From the NCBI RefSeq assembly GCF_002777965.1, contig NZ_NGVR01000011.1, positions 80,204 to 144,203 on the forward strand: 64,000 bases of DNA, in the 5' to 3' direction. This document shows positions 37,213-45,757 of this stretch, piece by piece. Every line of letters starts with the position of its first letter. The first letter of the stretch is position 1. Below the pieces are notes generated by a model. The model searched no databases. It worked only from the letters and a program-made list of their open reading frames with translations, and had not been told where the DNA came from. The DNA is from Proteus columbae (lineage in GTDB: Bacteria > Pseudomonadota > Gammaproteobacteria > Enterobacterales > Enterobacteriaceae). A program made the translations under genes and the position numbers.

Positions 37213-38718
37213 TTATTTACAGTTCTTTGGAATATAATCTTCAATTGCCTTTCGAGTCATTAAAGTGACTTCATTAGCATTACGTGCCGTGAATACTTTA
37301 CCGCCTGTTGCATTTGCCACACAGTTACCTGCGCCTGTACCTAAAATATCTACCACGTTAATGACGGCGCGAGGGTGAGCGCGCTTTAAGGTTCTGGCTG
37401 CGGCACATGGGTCTTGATCGCAAGACTCTAAACCGTCTGATAACAACACAATAATAGTGTCACGATTATTGTCTCTAATTAAATTACCTGCACGCTTGAT
37501 AGACTCGGCTAATGGTGTGCCACTATCGGGTTCAATGCGCTTAATGTAACTGAGTAATTTTGACCTTTCATTACCACCATAAGTAGGGCTTGATTTCACA
37601 ACACCACAGTCAGATGCCACAACGGTGGTAATTTTCATATCTGACGGAATGTTATTAATGATTTTTATTGCTGCGTTTCTTGCGGTTGTGATCCGTCGAG
37701 GTTCGGCATCATAACCTGGGAAAAGTTGTCCAGTTGAAGCGATATAGTCTAAATCACTCTCCGTTAAATTCATACTAAGTGCCATAGAGCCAGAAGCATC
37801 AAAAATAAGAATGACCTGTGGTGCTAATTCTGGTGGACGATCAGCAGGGCACATTTGTTTAATTTTACTGGCTAAGCGATTTTCACAGGTTGCATTTGCT
37901 ACCTTCTCTGTGACTCCCGTTTTTTTCAATTCATCTTGTACGCAAGCTTCTAGTGGCGTGAGTTTTTTCACTGGCACAGGCTTGGGCACTGGTGCAGGTT
38001 CTGGTACAGACTCAGGAATAGGCTCTGGTATAGGTTCTGGTACGGGTTCAGGGATTGGCTCTGGCTCAGGAACAGGCTCTGGTTTTGGCGGTATGATAAC
38101 GGCAGGTTTCTCTTCAACCACAGGAGGAACTACTTTCGGATCAAAACAGCCTTTCAGCCAAGATGCCAGTAAGACCAAAAACAGCAAAAATAACAGCAGT
38201 AATAACCAACGTAGCCAGCGATTGCGTGTTTTGGCCGGTACATCAGCGAGTGCGGCACCTGCTGCGGCAGCACTTGCACCAGCGGTGACTTGTGCAATAG
38301 GTGGCGGCAATGGTGTTGTGCGTGGCCACCATGTAATAACGGGTTGCCCATTAATAATATAGACACTTTCGCTATCAGGTAGCGTTGATGCTGTATCTAA
38401 AAGATGGCGCTCTTCATCCGTAATTCTATTTTGCGATGCTAATAGCGCCGTTTGCGTTTTAATATCGTTAAGGCGTTCATCTAAAATACGTCTTATTTCT
38501 TGCTGCTCTTGTCCTTGTAGCGACGTTAAGGCGACAGGATTACCAGAAACAGGAGAATACCATTCAATCACGTCATCCGATTTTTTCTCTGGGGTAGCAA
38601 ATAGAGAACGATACTTAGTCGGAAAGTGTTGAGTCAGCAATTGAAGTAATTGCTGTTGATATGTTAAGGCAAAATCGGCGCGGGTTATATCAGCCGTTAA
38701 TCGTGAGATTCGATTCAT
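37213..38718 (-). CDS. Bitopic vWA protein with SrfA-like N-terminal domain
   Basis: 501 residues: cytoplasmic SrfA-like domain with EWYSPVSG (52-59) and VYIINGQPVITWW (119-131), one membrane helix (about 168-188, after RNRWLRW), a rigid periplasmic spacer of PEP/PVPEP repeats (about 211-252, TonB-like), a short cysteine-bearing helix, and a vWA domain starting VILIFDASGSMAL with a complete metal site D307-x-S-x-S and later VVVASDCG and VLLSDGLES. The domain order suggests a reach through the periplasm from an inner-membrane anchor. Single-gene transcript upstream of srfA. Confidence 0.82.
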   Translation of the reverse strand: MNRISRLTADITRADFALTYQQQLLQLLTQHFPTKYRSLFATPEKKSDDVIEWYSPVSGNPVALTSLQGQEQQEIRRILDERLNDIKTQTALLASQNRITDEERHLLDTASTLPDSESVYIINGQPVITWWPRTTPLPPPIAQVTAGASAAAAGAALADVPAKTRNRWLRWLLLLLFLLFLVLLASWLKGCFDPKVVPPVVEEKPAVIIPPKPEPVPEPEPIPEPVPEPIPEPIPESVPEPAPVPKPVPVKKLTPLEACVQDELKKTGVTEKVANATCENRLASKIKQMCPADRPPELAPQVILIFDASGSMALSMNLTESDLDYIASTGQLFPGYDAEPRRITTARNAAIKIINNIPSDMKITTVVASDCGVVKSSPTYGGNERSKLLSYIKRIEPDSGTPLAESIKRAGNLIRDNNRDTIIVLLSDGLESCDQDPCAAARTLKRAHPRAVINVVDILGTGAGNCVANATGGKVFTARNANEVTLMTRKAIEDYIPKNCK

Positions 38719-39062
38719 ATTTTAGAGAGCCTTATGTGACGGCTATATTCGTTTAAAGAAAGCAATTTAAGATAGCAATATTATTGACTATAACGGTTTT
38801 ATAAAAAAGGTGAAATTAAAGCGTTCGCTTTTTTAATATAAGACAAAATTAAGTTTTATTTCTAAATTCGCTCAATTTATTTCTCTATTTTAACAGGGGA
38901 AATAATCCATTTGCTTATTTATTGAGTACGGATGAATATTGATATAGCACATAGAGCATCAAGGCATTACAAGGTATGTTACCCACACTAAAAAATAGCC
39001 AAATCATTCGCTTTTAGGGGAATTTATTCCTCTCTTTACGTTGATATAACAGCAGGTTTCTG
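38719..39062. other. Intergenic region, vWA gene - methyltransferase
   Basis: 344 bases holding the divergent promoters of the vWA gene and of the methyltransferase-nik operon. No NikR box (GTATGA-N16-TCATAC) and no clear operator was found. The segment is AT-rich with a few short T runs. An AGG lies about eight bases before the ATG of the methyltransferase gene. Confidence 0.4.
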
Positions 39063-39848
39063 ATGATAAATAAAATAAATAATAACCAATTACTTAATGA
39101 TGTAACTCGCTACTGGAATATCAGAGCTGAAAGTTATAGTGAGTCTAATCAACAGGAATTACTGAGCGAGAAACAACAGAAATGGCGTCATCTGTTATTG
39201 GGGCATATCAAAGAAGGTGAAACCTTAAAAGTGCTTGATATTGGAACGGGGCCGGGTTTTTTTGCCATTCTATTAGCGTTATCGGGTCATGATGTCACGG
39301 CAATTGATGCCACTGAGGGGATGTTGCTGGAAGCGAAACAAAATGCGCAAACGCATAAGGCAAATATTCAATTTATTCGCGGTGATGTACACCAACTGCC
39401 TTTTGCCAGTGAACAATTCGATTTAGTGGTTAGTCGCAATGTGACATGGAATTTAAAAGCGCCTCAAAAAGCGTATTCGGAGTGGTTTCGTGTATTAAAA
39501 CCGGGTGGTAGTTTGATTAATTTTGATGCTAACTGGTATTTACATCTCTTTGATGAGAATTACTGGCAAGGTTTTGTGGCAGATAGAGAGCGTTCAATTG
39601 AAAAGCAAGTTGAAGATCACTACGTCAATACAGATACCAAAGAGATGGAACGAATCGCTCGCCAATTACCATTAAGTCAAATTAAACGTCCACAATGGGA
39701 TATTAATACTCTGTTAGAGATTGGTTTTAGCCGATATATGATTGACACCCGTATTGGTGATTTTGTGTGGAACGAAGAAGAAAAAATCAATTATGGTTCA
39801 ACACCGATGTTTATGATCCACGCACAAAAACAAAGAATAGATAATTAA
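39063..39848 (+). CDS. Class I SAM-dependent methyltransferase at the head of the nik operon
   Basis: 261 residues with the Rossmann SAM motif I VLDIGTGPGFFAILLA (about 58-73), the acidic post-I residue in VTAIDATEGML and motif IV region FDLVVSRNVTWNLKAPQKAY, as in the UbiE/Methyltransf_11 group. The substrate is unknown. It is co-oriented with and 11 bases before nikA, so it is probably cotranscribed. A role in making or modifying a nickel-binding small molecule taken up by the transporter is inferred from position only. Confidence 0.8.
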   Translation: MINKINNNQLLNDVTRYWNIRAESYSESNQQELLSEKQQKWRHLLLGHIKEGETLKVLDIGTGPGFFAILLALSGHDVTAIDATEGMLLEAKQNAQTHKANIQFIRGDVHQLPFASEQFDLVVSRNVTWNLKAPQKAYSEWFRVLKPGGSLINFDANWYLHLFDENYWQGFVADRERSIEKQVEDHYVNTDTKEMERIARQLPLSQIKRPQWDINTLLEIGFSRYMIDTRIGDFVWNEEEKINYGSTPMFMIHAQKQRIDN

Positions 39849-39859
39849 AGGAGAATAAC

Positions 39860-41434
39860 GTGAAGCCCTTATTTTCAGTGTTCCCAACACTATTATTAAC
39901 ACTTGCATGTGCTTTTCCCGCATTAGCCGATAAAAGTAATAATATGTTGGATTATGCCAGCACAAAAGATATTCGTGATATTAACCCGCATCTCTACTCT
40001 GGTGAGATGGCGGCTCAAAATATGGTATTTGAATCTCTTGTATTAAATACCGAAAAAGGTGTTGCACCTTATTTAGCGGAGCGTTGGGATATTTCTCCTG
40101 ATGGAAAAAGCTACACTTTCTTTTTACGTCATGATGTAACTTTTAGCGATGGCGAGCCCTTTAATGCTAAAGCAGTAAAATTAAATATTGAAGCTGTGCT
40201 AGACAACTATGAACGTCATGCGTGGTTAGAGTTAGTTCGTCAGATTGATAGTGTTGAAATTGTTGATGAATTCACAGTTAAATTAAATCTAAAAAACCCT
40301 TACTACCCAACATTAACTGAATTGGGTTTAACTCGCCCATTCCGCTTTATTTCGCCAAATTCTTTTATTAATGGCAAAACAAAAACGGGTGTTGCGAACT
40401 ATATTGGTACAGGGCCTTGGGTATTAACTGAGCATAAAAAAGACCAATATGCTGAGTTTAAAGTTAACCCAAATTATTGGGGAGAGAAGCCGGTATTAAA
40501 TGGCGTGATGTGGCGAGTGATCCCCGATAGACAAACCATGTTACTTTCTCTACAAAAAGGGGATATTCAGCTTATTTTTGGCGCAGATGGCGACATGTTA
40601 GATATGGATTCATTTGAAGCTCTTATGGCATCAGATAAATTCAAAACCGAAATGAGTGCACCAATCGCTTCTCGTGCGATTGTGCTCAATAGTAGCCGTG
40701 TAATGACATCCAGCCAAAAAGTCCGCCAAGCATTACAATATGCGGTTGATAAAGAAGGAATTGCGCAAGGTATTTTAGCGGGTAGCGAAAAAGTCGCTGA
40801 TACTTTAATGGCGCGCAGTGTGCCTTACTGTGATTTTGTTTCCCCAACTTATGCTTATCAACCAACAAAAGCGATTGAACTATTAGAAGCCGAAGGCTGG
40901 GTATTACCAAAAGGTAAAATTATTCGTGAGAAACAAGGCGAGAAACTACAGCTATTGCTCTCTTATAATGTGAATAATGCTGTTGAGAAAGAGATAGCTG
41001 AACTTATTCAAGATGACTTTAAAAAGATTGGTGTCGGTTTAACGATTTTAGGTGAAGAGAAACAAGCCTATTTAGATAGACAAAAAAATGGTGAGTTCGA
41101 TTTACAATATTCACTCTCATGGGGAACACCTTACGATCCTGCTTCTTTTGTTTCATCCTTTAGAATACCGGCTCATGCGGATTACCAAGGACAAAAAGGG
41201 TTGGCAAATAAAGTCCAATTGGATGCAATGATTGGCGAATTATTAATTACGCCTAATGAAGCGCGTCGTCAGGAACTCTATAAGACTTTGTTTACCTCAT
41301 TAGCCGAGCAAGCGGTCTATATTCCGTTAACTTATTCGCGTACTAAGGCGATTCATCGCGCTGAATTAGAAAATGTGGGCTTTAATCCATCTCAATATGA
41401 AATACCGTTTGAAAAGATGCGCTTTAAGCCTTAA
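39860..41434 (+). CDS. nikA: Nickel ABC transporter, periplasmic binding protein
   Basis: 524 residues, SBP_bac_5 family, with a signal peptide ending FPALA-D. The mature start (DKSNNMLDYASTKDIRDINPHLYSGEMAAQNMVFESLV) and the order of the operon match NikA, which binds nickel complexed to small metallophores such as histidine. Family-wide similarity to peptide-binding proteins means the exact ligand is an inference. GTG start with AAGGAG six bases upstream. Nickel supply fits a urease-producing organism such as Proteus. Confidence 0.88.
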   Translation: MKPLFSVFPTLLLTLACAFPALADKSNNMLDYASTKDIRDINPHLYSGEMAAQNMVFESLVLNTEKGVAPYLAERWDISPDGKSYTFFLRHDVTFSDGEPFNAKAVKLNIEAVLDNYERHAWLELVRQIDSVEIVDEFTVKLNLKNPYYPTLTELGLTRPFRFISPNSFINGKTKTGVANYIGTGPWVLTEHKKDQYAEFKVNPNYWGEKPVLNGVMWRVIPDRQTMLLSLQKGDIQLIFGADGDMLDMDSFEALMASDKFKTEMSAPIASRAIVLNSSRVMTSSQKVRQALQYAVDKEGIAQGILAGSEKVADTLMARSVPYCDFVSPTYAYQPTKAIELLEAEGWVLPKGKIIREKQGEKLQLLLSYNVNNAVEKEIAELIQDDFKKIGVGLTILGEEKQAYLDRQKNGEFDLQYSLSWGTPYDPASFVSSFRIPAHADYQGQKGLANKVQLDAMIGELLITPNEARRQELYKTLFTSLAEQAVYIPLTYSRTKAIHRAELENVGFNPSQYEIPFEKMRFKP

Positions 41435-41464
41435 TTAATGCATCAATGAGATTAACCAAAATAA

Positions 41465-41493
41465 GTGAGGCACGTAATATCAACGTGCTTCAC
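41465..41493 (+). promoter_or_regulatory. Intercistronic hairpin nikA - nikB
   Basis: GTGAGGCACGT (41465-41475) pairs with ACGTGCTTCAC (41483-41493) with one G-U pair and a 7-base loop. It lies 12 bases before the nikB ATG and lacks a T run. Such hairpins usually protect the upstream binding-protein mRNA and reduce expression of the permease genes. Confidence 0.7.
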
Positions 41494-41505
41494 TGATCAA
41501 ATCTT

Positions 41506-42432
41506 ATGCTACGTTATATATTCTGGAGAGTGCTGGCTATTTTTCCACTGGCACTGATCATTTCATTTATTGCCTTTATTCTGTTGGAATTAGCGCCGTC
41601 TGATCCTGCGGAAGTCGCGCTACGCGTCAATGAAATAGTACCAACCCCCGAAGCCATCGAAGGCATGCGCCATGAGCTGGGGTTAGATAAGCCTTTTTTT
41701 ACGCGTTACTTTTTGTGGTTAATGGCAGGATTGCAACTCGATTTTGGCACCTCTTTTCTTACAAGAACTCCTGTTATTCAAGAGATGTTAAGGGCGTTAC
41801 CTCCAACACTTTGGCTAGCCTCAACGGCTCTATTCTTTACGATTATTCTGACACTCCCTTTAGCATTATGGTGTGTGGCTAAACCTCAAAGTTTTACGGA
41901 TAAATGTATTCGTTTCATTGTGTTTGTTTTAACGGCTATTCCTAATTATTGGTTAGGATTGTTATTAATTTGGGGAGTCGCTGTTTATTTAGATTGGTTA
42001 CCCGTCAGCGGGATGTTATCGCCTCAGTCTGTTATTTTGCCTGCTCTGGCGCTCTCTTTAGGGTATATCGGCACTTATTTACGGCTATTACGCGGTGCAA
42101 TGTTAAATCAATGGCACCAGCCTTATGTCTTTTATGCCAAAGCGCGTGGATTACCCGATAATCTTATTTTGCGTCGCCATATTTTACGTAATTCGCTGTA
42201 TTCCAGTTTAACGGCATTGGGAATGAGTATTCCGAAGCTTATTGCTGGTACGGTAGTGATTGAGAATATTTTTGCTTGGCCTGGAATAGGGCGACTATGT
42301 ATCAGCGCTATATTTGGTCGTGATTATCCGATGATACAAGCTTATATTTTATTGATGTCACTGTTATTTCTCTTTTTTAATTTTTTGATGGACGTCATTC
42401 AAATGATGGCAGATCCACGGTTAAGGAGATAA
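41506..42432 (+). CDS. nikB: Nickel ABC transporter permease NikB
   Basis: 308-residue inner-membrane permease with six hydrophobic helices and the ATPase-contact sequence FYAKARGLPDNLILRRHILRNS, as in DppB/NikB. No convincing ribosome site precedes the ATG, in contrast with the rest of the operon; the start sits just after the intercistronic hairpin. It shares a base with or abuts the nikC start. Confidence 0.9.
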   Translation: MLRYIFWRVLAIFPLALIISFIAFILLELAPSDPAEVALRVNEIVPTPEAIEGMRHELGLDKPFFTRYFLWLMAGLQLDFGTSFLTRTPVIQEMLRALPPTLWLASTALFFTIILTLPLALWCVAKPQSFTDKCIRFIVFVLTAIPNYWLGLLLIWGVAVYLDWLPVSGMLSPQSVILPALALSLGYIGTYLRLLRGAMLNQWHQPYVFYAKARGLPDNLILRRHILRNSLYSSLTALGMSIPKLIAGTVVIENIFAWPGIGRLCISAIFGRDYPMIQAYILLMSLLFLFFNFLMDVIQMMADPRLRR

Positions 42433-42434
42433 TG

Positions 42435-43304
42435 ATGTGGCGGATTTTTTGGCAACGGCTCAGAAAAGATAAAAGTGCACAACTGTGTTTATTGGTGATT
42501 ATGATTGTGGTTATTGCAGGAATATTTGCCCCTTGGTTGGCACCGCATGATCCCACATTAACTTCGATACGTTTGAAATTTAAGCCCATAAGCTTTGATT
42601 ATCCGTTGGGTACAGATAATTTAGGGCGCTGTATCTTTTCAAGATTATTGTTTGGTATAAGAACAACGGTATTTTATGCCTTATTAGCCATGAGTGTGAC
42701 ATTAATGATTGGCTGGTTAATGGGGATGTTAGCCGGATTTTTCCATGGTAAGACAGATACATTGATTATGCGGTTATGTGATGTGGTTTTGTCATTCCCA
42801 GCAGAAATTATGATCTTAGCATTAGTGGGAATAATGGGACCGGGTATTGGGAATATCTTAATTGCCGTTATTTTAGTGAAATGGGCATGGTATGCCAGAA
42901 TGATCAGAGGGGTTGTTCGCCAATATTCTCATCGTAATTACATTGCATATGCTCAGGTGATTGGTGCTCCTTCTAGTCATATTTTACGGCGTCATTTATT
43001 ACCCGTCACTTTTGCTGAAACTATTGTCTTAGCATCAACGGATATTGGTAGTGTTATTTTAATGATCTCAGCACTCTCCTTTTTAGGGTTAGGTGTACAA
43101 CCACCAACGCCAGAATGGGGCAATATGCTTAGTGAAGCAAAAAATGTCATGGTATTACACCCAGAGCAAATGTTACCCGCAGGAATTGCAATTACCCTTG
43201 TTGTTACTGCATTTAATTTTTGGGGTGATTTCTTACGTGATGTGTTTGATCCGGATAATCGTCAGTCAGTAGGAGAAAAGCATGAACAACTTACTGACGC
43301 TTGA
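42435..43304 (+). CDS. nikC: Nickel ABC transporter permease NikC
   Basis: 289-residue permease of the DppC/NikC family, about six helices, with the contact sequence YIAYAQVIGAPSSHILRRHLLP and the family sequence GLGVQPPTPEWGNMLSEAK. Two adjacent ATGs occur at 42432 and 42435; the second has AAGGAG at a spacing of six and is preferred. Ends 23 bases inside nikD. Confidence 0.9.
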   Translation: MWRIFWQRLRKDKSAQLCLLVIMIVVIAGIFAPWLAPHDPTLTSIRLKFKPISFDYPLGTDNLGRCIFSRLLFGIRTTVFYALLAMSVTLMIGWLMGMLAGFFHGKTDTLIMRLCDVVLSFPAEIMILALVGIMGPGIGNILIAVILVKWAWYARMIRGVVRQYSHRNYIAYAQVIGAPSSHILRRHLLPVTFAETIVLASTDIGSVILMISALSFLGLGVQPPTPEWGNMLSEAKNVMVLHPEQMLPAGIAITLVVTAFNFWGDFLRDVFDPDNRQSVGEKHEQLTDA

Positions 43305-44097
43305 GCACGTTTCTATTACTCATCAAGAAAGTGGCAAAAAACTGATTGATGATATCTCTTTCTCGATAAAGCAAGGGCGTACATTAGCGATTGTAGGAGA
43401 AAGTGGTAGTGGCAAAAGTTTGATTAGTAAAGCTATTATGGGATTGCTGCCGGAACAATTAGTCATGTCAGGGGAAATTTTCTTAAATGGAAAGAAAATC
43501 AGTCATGAGGCGCTTTTTCAACGTCGAGCTTTATTGGGGACATTTTTAGGTGTGATTGTGCAAAATGGCATGAGTGCTTTTGATCCTCTGATGAGAATAG
43601 GAAAGCAATTTTGCCAAACTTTAATCTACCATTTTTCCTATTCTAAAAGGCAAGCCGTAGAAGAAACTGAGTTGGCATTATCTCATGTATTTCCTCATCA
43701 ATTTCAATCTATTATGCAAGCATTTCCTCATCAATTAAGTGGTGGACAATTACAACGTGTGATGATTGCGATTGCACTTGCCTTATCACCGAAGTTATTA
43801 ATTGCAGATGAACCGACAACGGCGCTTGATGCACCTCTTCGCCAAGATATTTTAAAACTACTCCAGCATGTCGTCACGACTCATCATTCAACACTGATTT
43901 TTATTTCTCATGACTTAGGGATAGTCAATAAAATTGCTGACGATATATTGGTCATGCAAAAAGGAAAAATGGTTGAATGTGGCGAAAAAACAACCGTTTT
44001 ATCGCATCCAACACAAGAATATACGCGTTATTTAATTAATGCACGCCAACAGCTTTCATTACGTTTTGAACAATTAATTAATAAAAAAATATATTAA
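43282..44097 (+). CDS. nikD: Nickel ABC transporter ATPase NikD
   Basis: 271 residues with Walker A GESGSGKSL, signature QLSGGQLQR, Walker B LLIADEPTTALD and switch histidine FISHDLGI. The oligopeptide/nickel ATPase tail (CGEKTTVLSHPTQEYTRYLI) is present. AGGAG precedes the ATG inside the end of nikC. Works as a heterodimer with NikE. Confidence 0.9.
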   Translation: MNNLLTLEHVSITHQESGKKLIDDISFSIKQGRTLAIVGESGSGKSLISKAIMGLLPEQLVMSGEIFLNGKKISHEALFQRRALLGTFLGVIVQNGMSAFDPLMRIGKQFCQTLIYHFSYSKRQAVEETELALSHVFPHQFQSIMQAFPHQLSGGQLQRVMIAIALALSPKLLIADEPTTALDAPLRQDILKLLQHVVTTHHSTLIFISHDLGIVNKIADDILVMQKGKMVECGEKTTVLSHPTQEYTRYLINARQQLSLRFEQLINKKIY

Positions 44098-44121
44098 TAT
44101 CATCATAATAAAAGAGGGTTT

Positions 44122-44874
44122 ATGTTATTAAACGTTGAGAATATTAGTAAGTATTATACTCAAAAAAATAACACACTATTTGGTGAAAAAGTGAAGGTTA
44201 TCGACTCACTCTCTTTTAGTATTAATTCGGGGGAAGTTTTTGGTTTAGTGGGTGAAAGTGGCAGTGGTAAAAGTACGTTAGCGCGTTTAATTTGTGGATT
44301 AGAGTTACCTGATAGTGGTGCTATCTCTTTAAATAATAAGCCCGTTACAAAACGACTTCATCGCCAAGGTATAATTAGTATCGTTTTTCAAGATTATATG
44401 ACTTCTGTTAATCCGACATTAACAGTAGGCGAAATTATTGCTGAGCCGATTAAAATCATTAATCCAAGTATTAATCCTCAAGCACTGAAAACACTTATTT
44501 TTGCTTTTTTAGATAAAGTAGAATTACCTAAAAGCTACTATACACGTTATATATTTGAACTTTCTGGAGGGCAGGCTCAACGGGTATGTTTATGTCGAGC
44601 ATTAGCATCTTATCCAAAACTTATTGTATTAGATGAAGCGCTTAGCTCTTTAGATATTCCCACTCAAGTTCAAATATTAGATTTATTAAAACAGTTAAAA
44701 GAAGAATTTACACTCTCTTATCTTTTTATTAGTCATGATATTCAAACAGTGGCTTATTTCTGCGATAAAGTGATGTTCTTTTTACAAGGTAAAAATATTG
44801 AATTGTGTGAGATAAATAACTTAGGTGAAGTTACGCAGGATTATTCAAAAAAATTAATTCAATCAGTTATTTAA
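44122..44874 (+). CDS. nikE: Nickel ABC transporter ATPase NikE
   Basis: 250 residues with Walker A GESGSGKST, signature ELSGGQAQR, Walker B LIVLDEALSSLD and switch histidine FISHDIQT. Walker B ends in E-A where most relatives have E-P, a minor variation. Preceded by AAAGAGGG. Last gene of the nik operon; its stop codon sits in a 12-base tandem duplication. Confidence 0.9.
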   Translation: MLLNVENISKYYTQKNNTLFGEKVKVIDSLSFSINSGEVFGLVGESGSGKSTLARLICGLELPDSGAISLNNKPVTKRLHRQGIISIVFQDYMTSVNPTLTVGEIIAEPIKIINPSINPQALKTLIFAFLDKVELPKSYYTRYIFELSGGQAQRVCLCRALASYPKLIVLDEALSSLDIPTQVQILDLLKQLKEEFTLSYLFISHDIQTVAYFCDKVMFFLQGKNIELCEINNLGEVTQDYSKKLIQSVI

Positions 44875-44891
44875 TCAGTTATTTAATCAGT
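44861..44891. repeat. 12-bp tandem repeat over the nikE stop codon
   Basis: Two perfect copies of AATCAGTTATTT (44861-44872, 44873-44884) and the start of a third (AATCAGT, 44885-44891). The nikE stop lies at the join of copies one and two. Confidence 0.92.
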
Positions 44892-44903
44892 AAGCAGCAA
44901 TAA

Positions 44904-44933
44904 AAAACAGCAATAAAATACTGCTGTTTTTTT
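44904..44933. terminator. Bidirectional terminator after nikE
   Basis: Stem AAAACAGCA (44904-44912) and TGCTGTTTT (44922-44930) with a 9-base loop, followed by TTT on plus and preceded by A-rich sequence for the minus-strand gene at 44945. Confidence 0.85.
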
Positions 44934-44944
44934 ATTGGTAAAAA

Positions 44945-45373
44945 TTAAAGATTATTCATTAAATGTTCTTGAACCGCTTTTGCATCGTTTGCGGCATTGA
45001 AATCAATACCAAAATTCAGCGTGCCTTCTTTGAGTTCAATACTACGTGGTGTTGCTTTAGAGCAGGTAATATTCTGTATTTTTTCTTTTACTGTCTCTTG
45101 TGCTATTTTAGAGCTCTCACAAGTATTAATTACGCCTTTTAATCCTTCGCTACAATAACTATCAACACCTGTTGTTTTTAAATCATCAGCAGTAAATGCA
45201 GACCAATCAAAAATGACTTTTATATTGGCATCACAGCTTTTATTTAAATCGACAACACGAGACTGAATATTCTCCTCAAATTTTTGTTGTAATTCTTTTT
45301 CAGCTAATGTCGCTGAAAAGGTAGAGGAGGAAATAAGAAAAAGGGAAAGACTAATAGCAATATTTTTCAACAT
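44945..45373 (-). CDS. Small exported protein of unknown function
   Basis: 142 residues, signal peptide ending STFSA-T, so periplasmic or secreted. The mature part has four cysteines (KSCDAN, DSYCSEG, INTCESS, NITCSKA) that may form two disulphides, and mixed helix/strand composition. I do not recognise the family. ATG 45373 follows GGAG at a spacing of nine; a longer in-frame start at 45388 precedes that ribosome site. Stand-alone gene between two operons. Confidence 0.65.
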   Translation of the reverse strand: MLKNIAISLSLFLISSSTFSATLAEKELQQKFEENIQSRVVDLNKSCDANIKVIFDWSAFTADDLKTTGVDSYCSEGLKGVINTCESSKIAQETVKEKIQNITCSKATPRSIELKEGTLNFGIDFNAANDAKAVQEHLMNNL

Positions 45374-45589
45374 AATTAAATACTCCAAAAAAGAATATAT
45401 AAATTTAAATTAACTTATTAAAAATAAAGTAATAGAGCGTTATAGCAATAGGAATATTATTGTTTTTGCTTGTTTCATTATTTTTTGAATAATATCTCTC
45501 ATTATTAGGGAGATATCTTTTTATAAAAGAGCGTTTGTTGTCGAAATATTGCTATTTTTATAAGTGCTTTTACTTACTTTATTAATTAA

Positions 45590-45615
45590 ATGTTCGTTAG
45601 TGTTATAACGAACAT
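45590..45615. promoter_or_regulatory. Large palindrome in the control region of the kinase-TTT operon
   Basis: Perfect 10-base arms ATGTTCGTTA (45590-45599) and TAACGAACAT (45606-45615) around GTGTTA. Each arm equals a half-site of the GlpR (DeoR-family) operator, but here with six extra bases in the centre. It lies about 200 bases before the kinase gene and is a likely site for a dimeric or tetrameric regulator. Confidence 0.7.
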
Positions 45616-45757
45616 AATCGATTCAGTACATCTTCTAAGTAACCCATAAAGTAAAATAAATAAATTACTAATAAAATCAGCGTGTTAAATTATCTATGTA
45701 GATCTGTGTCACAAACCAATCTTATTGTGATTGTTTTTTCGTCATGCTCGAATTAAC

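Noticed and set aside
37811..38362. 183-residue plus-strand open frame, rich in Gly, Ser and Thr
   Set aside because: It is antisense to the PEP-repeat and vWA coding region; the G/S/T-rich repeat is just the reverse reading of the proline/glutamate repeat.
38719..39062. NikR operator upstream of the nik operon
   Set aside because: GTATG occurs once near 38974 but no TCATAC partner lies at the required spacing.
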